Of a stretch of 64,000 nt of DNA, positions 63,848 to 64,000 are shown piece by piece. The DNA is from Lucifuga dentata (lineage: Eukaryota; Chordata; Actinopteri; Ophidiiformes; Bythitidae). Position 1 is the first letter of the stretch, and every line of letters starts with the position of its first letter. The translations under genes and the position numbers were made by a program. Under the pieces are notes generated by a model. It did no database searches and had not been told where the DNA came from. It saw only the letters and a program-made list of their open reading frames with translations. Where the stretch lies: the NCBI GenBank assembly GCA_014773175.1, contig VXCM01002563.1, positions 1 to 64,000 on the forward strand, in the 5' to 3' direction.

Positions 63848-64000
63848 GTCTGACTGCCTTTTCAGTTTTAAAATAGATTAGAAAATTGTCTTTTTGCATA
63901 AAAAAATCAGTGATGTAGTCTACAAACTTACAAACTGGAACCAACAAATTGTGAGTAGCAAGTTTTATTCAATTTAGTGTGAGTGTTTAAGGGAATATAT

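Overview
This is vertebrate nuclear DNA, almost certainly from a ray-finned (teleost) fish. Genes are split into short exons with GT-AG introns. The exons read as clear orthologues of vertebrate genes. Introns are full of CA/GT and CT microsatellites, Tc1-type fragments and a short TTAA-flanked inverted-repeat transposon of the kind common in fish. There is no bacterial gene organisation and no CRISPR. Gene assignments were made by recognising the translated exons; no database search was run.

Layout, left to right: nde1 (minus, 3' end beyond the window) at 354-4410; a decaying mpv17l (minus) at 7278-11045 with two in-frame nonsense codons and a lost splice donor; crlf3 (plus) at 19324-28639, with a possible non-coding first exon near 13.0 kb; a gene-poor, transposon-rich stretch at 28.7-36.5 kb with one candidate unrecognised transcription unit (32.16-33.70 kb); suz12 (minus) at 36533-45423; a 64-codon single-pass membrane microprotein gene (minus) at 47583-47777; a tRNA-Thr(CGT) gene at 49660-49731; a CRP/SAP-type pentraxin (minus) at 51031-53406 whose last intron lacks its AG; and amdhd2 (plus) from 56619, running off the right edge. 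The genes are not an operon or pathway. nde1 and mpv17l are also near each other on human chromosome 16p13, and crlf3 and suz12 on 17q11, so the window joins two ancestral neighbourhoods.

The main repeat is a roughly 580-bp element with about 88-bp terminal inverted repeats and TTAA at both ends. At least 16 full or partial copies are present, in two subfamilies. One copy (31051-31742) retains about 340 bp that the others lack, and this segment encodes a broken THAP zinc finger. TTAA targets plus THAP point to the Kolobok superfamily, so this copy looks like a link between the short elements and their parent.

The assembly carries about 25 single-N joins. Where the flanks are not homopolymers, the same 60-67 bp sits on both sides of the N. 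These are false duplications, and they fall inside coding exons of nde1, suz12 and amdhd2. Coordinates below are as given in the window, with the duplications noted.
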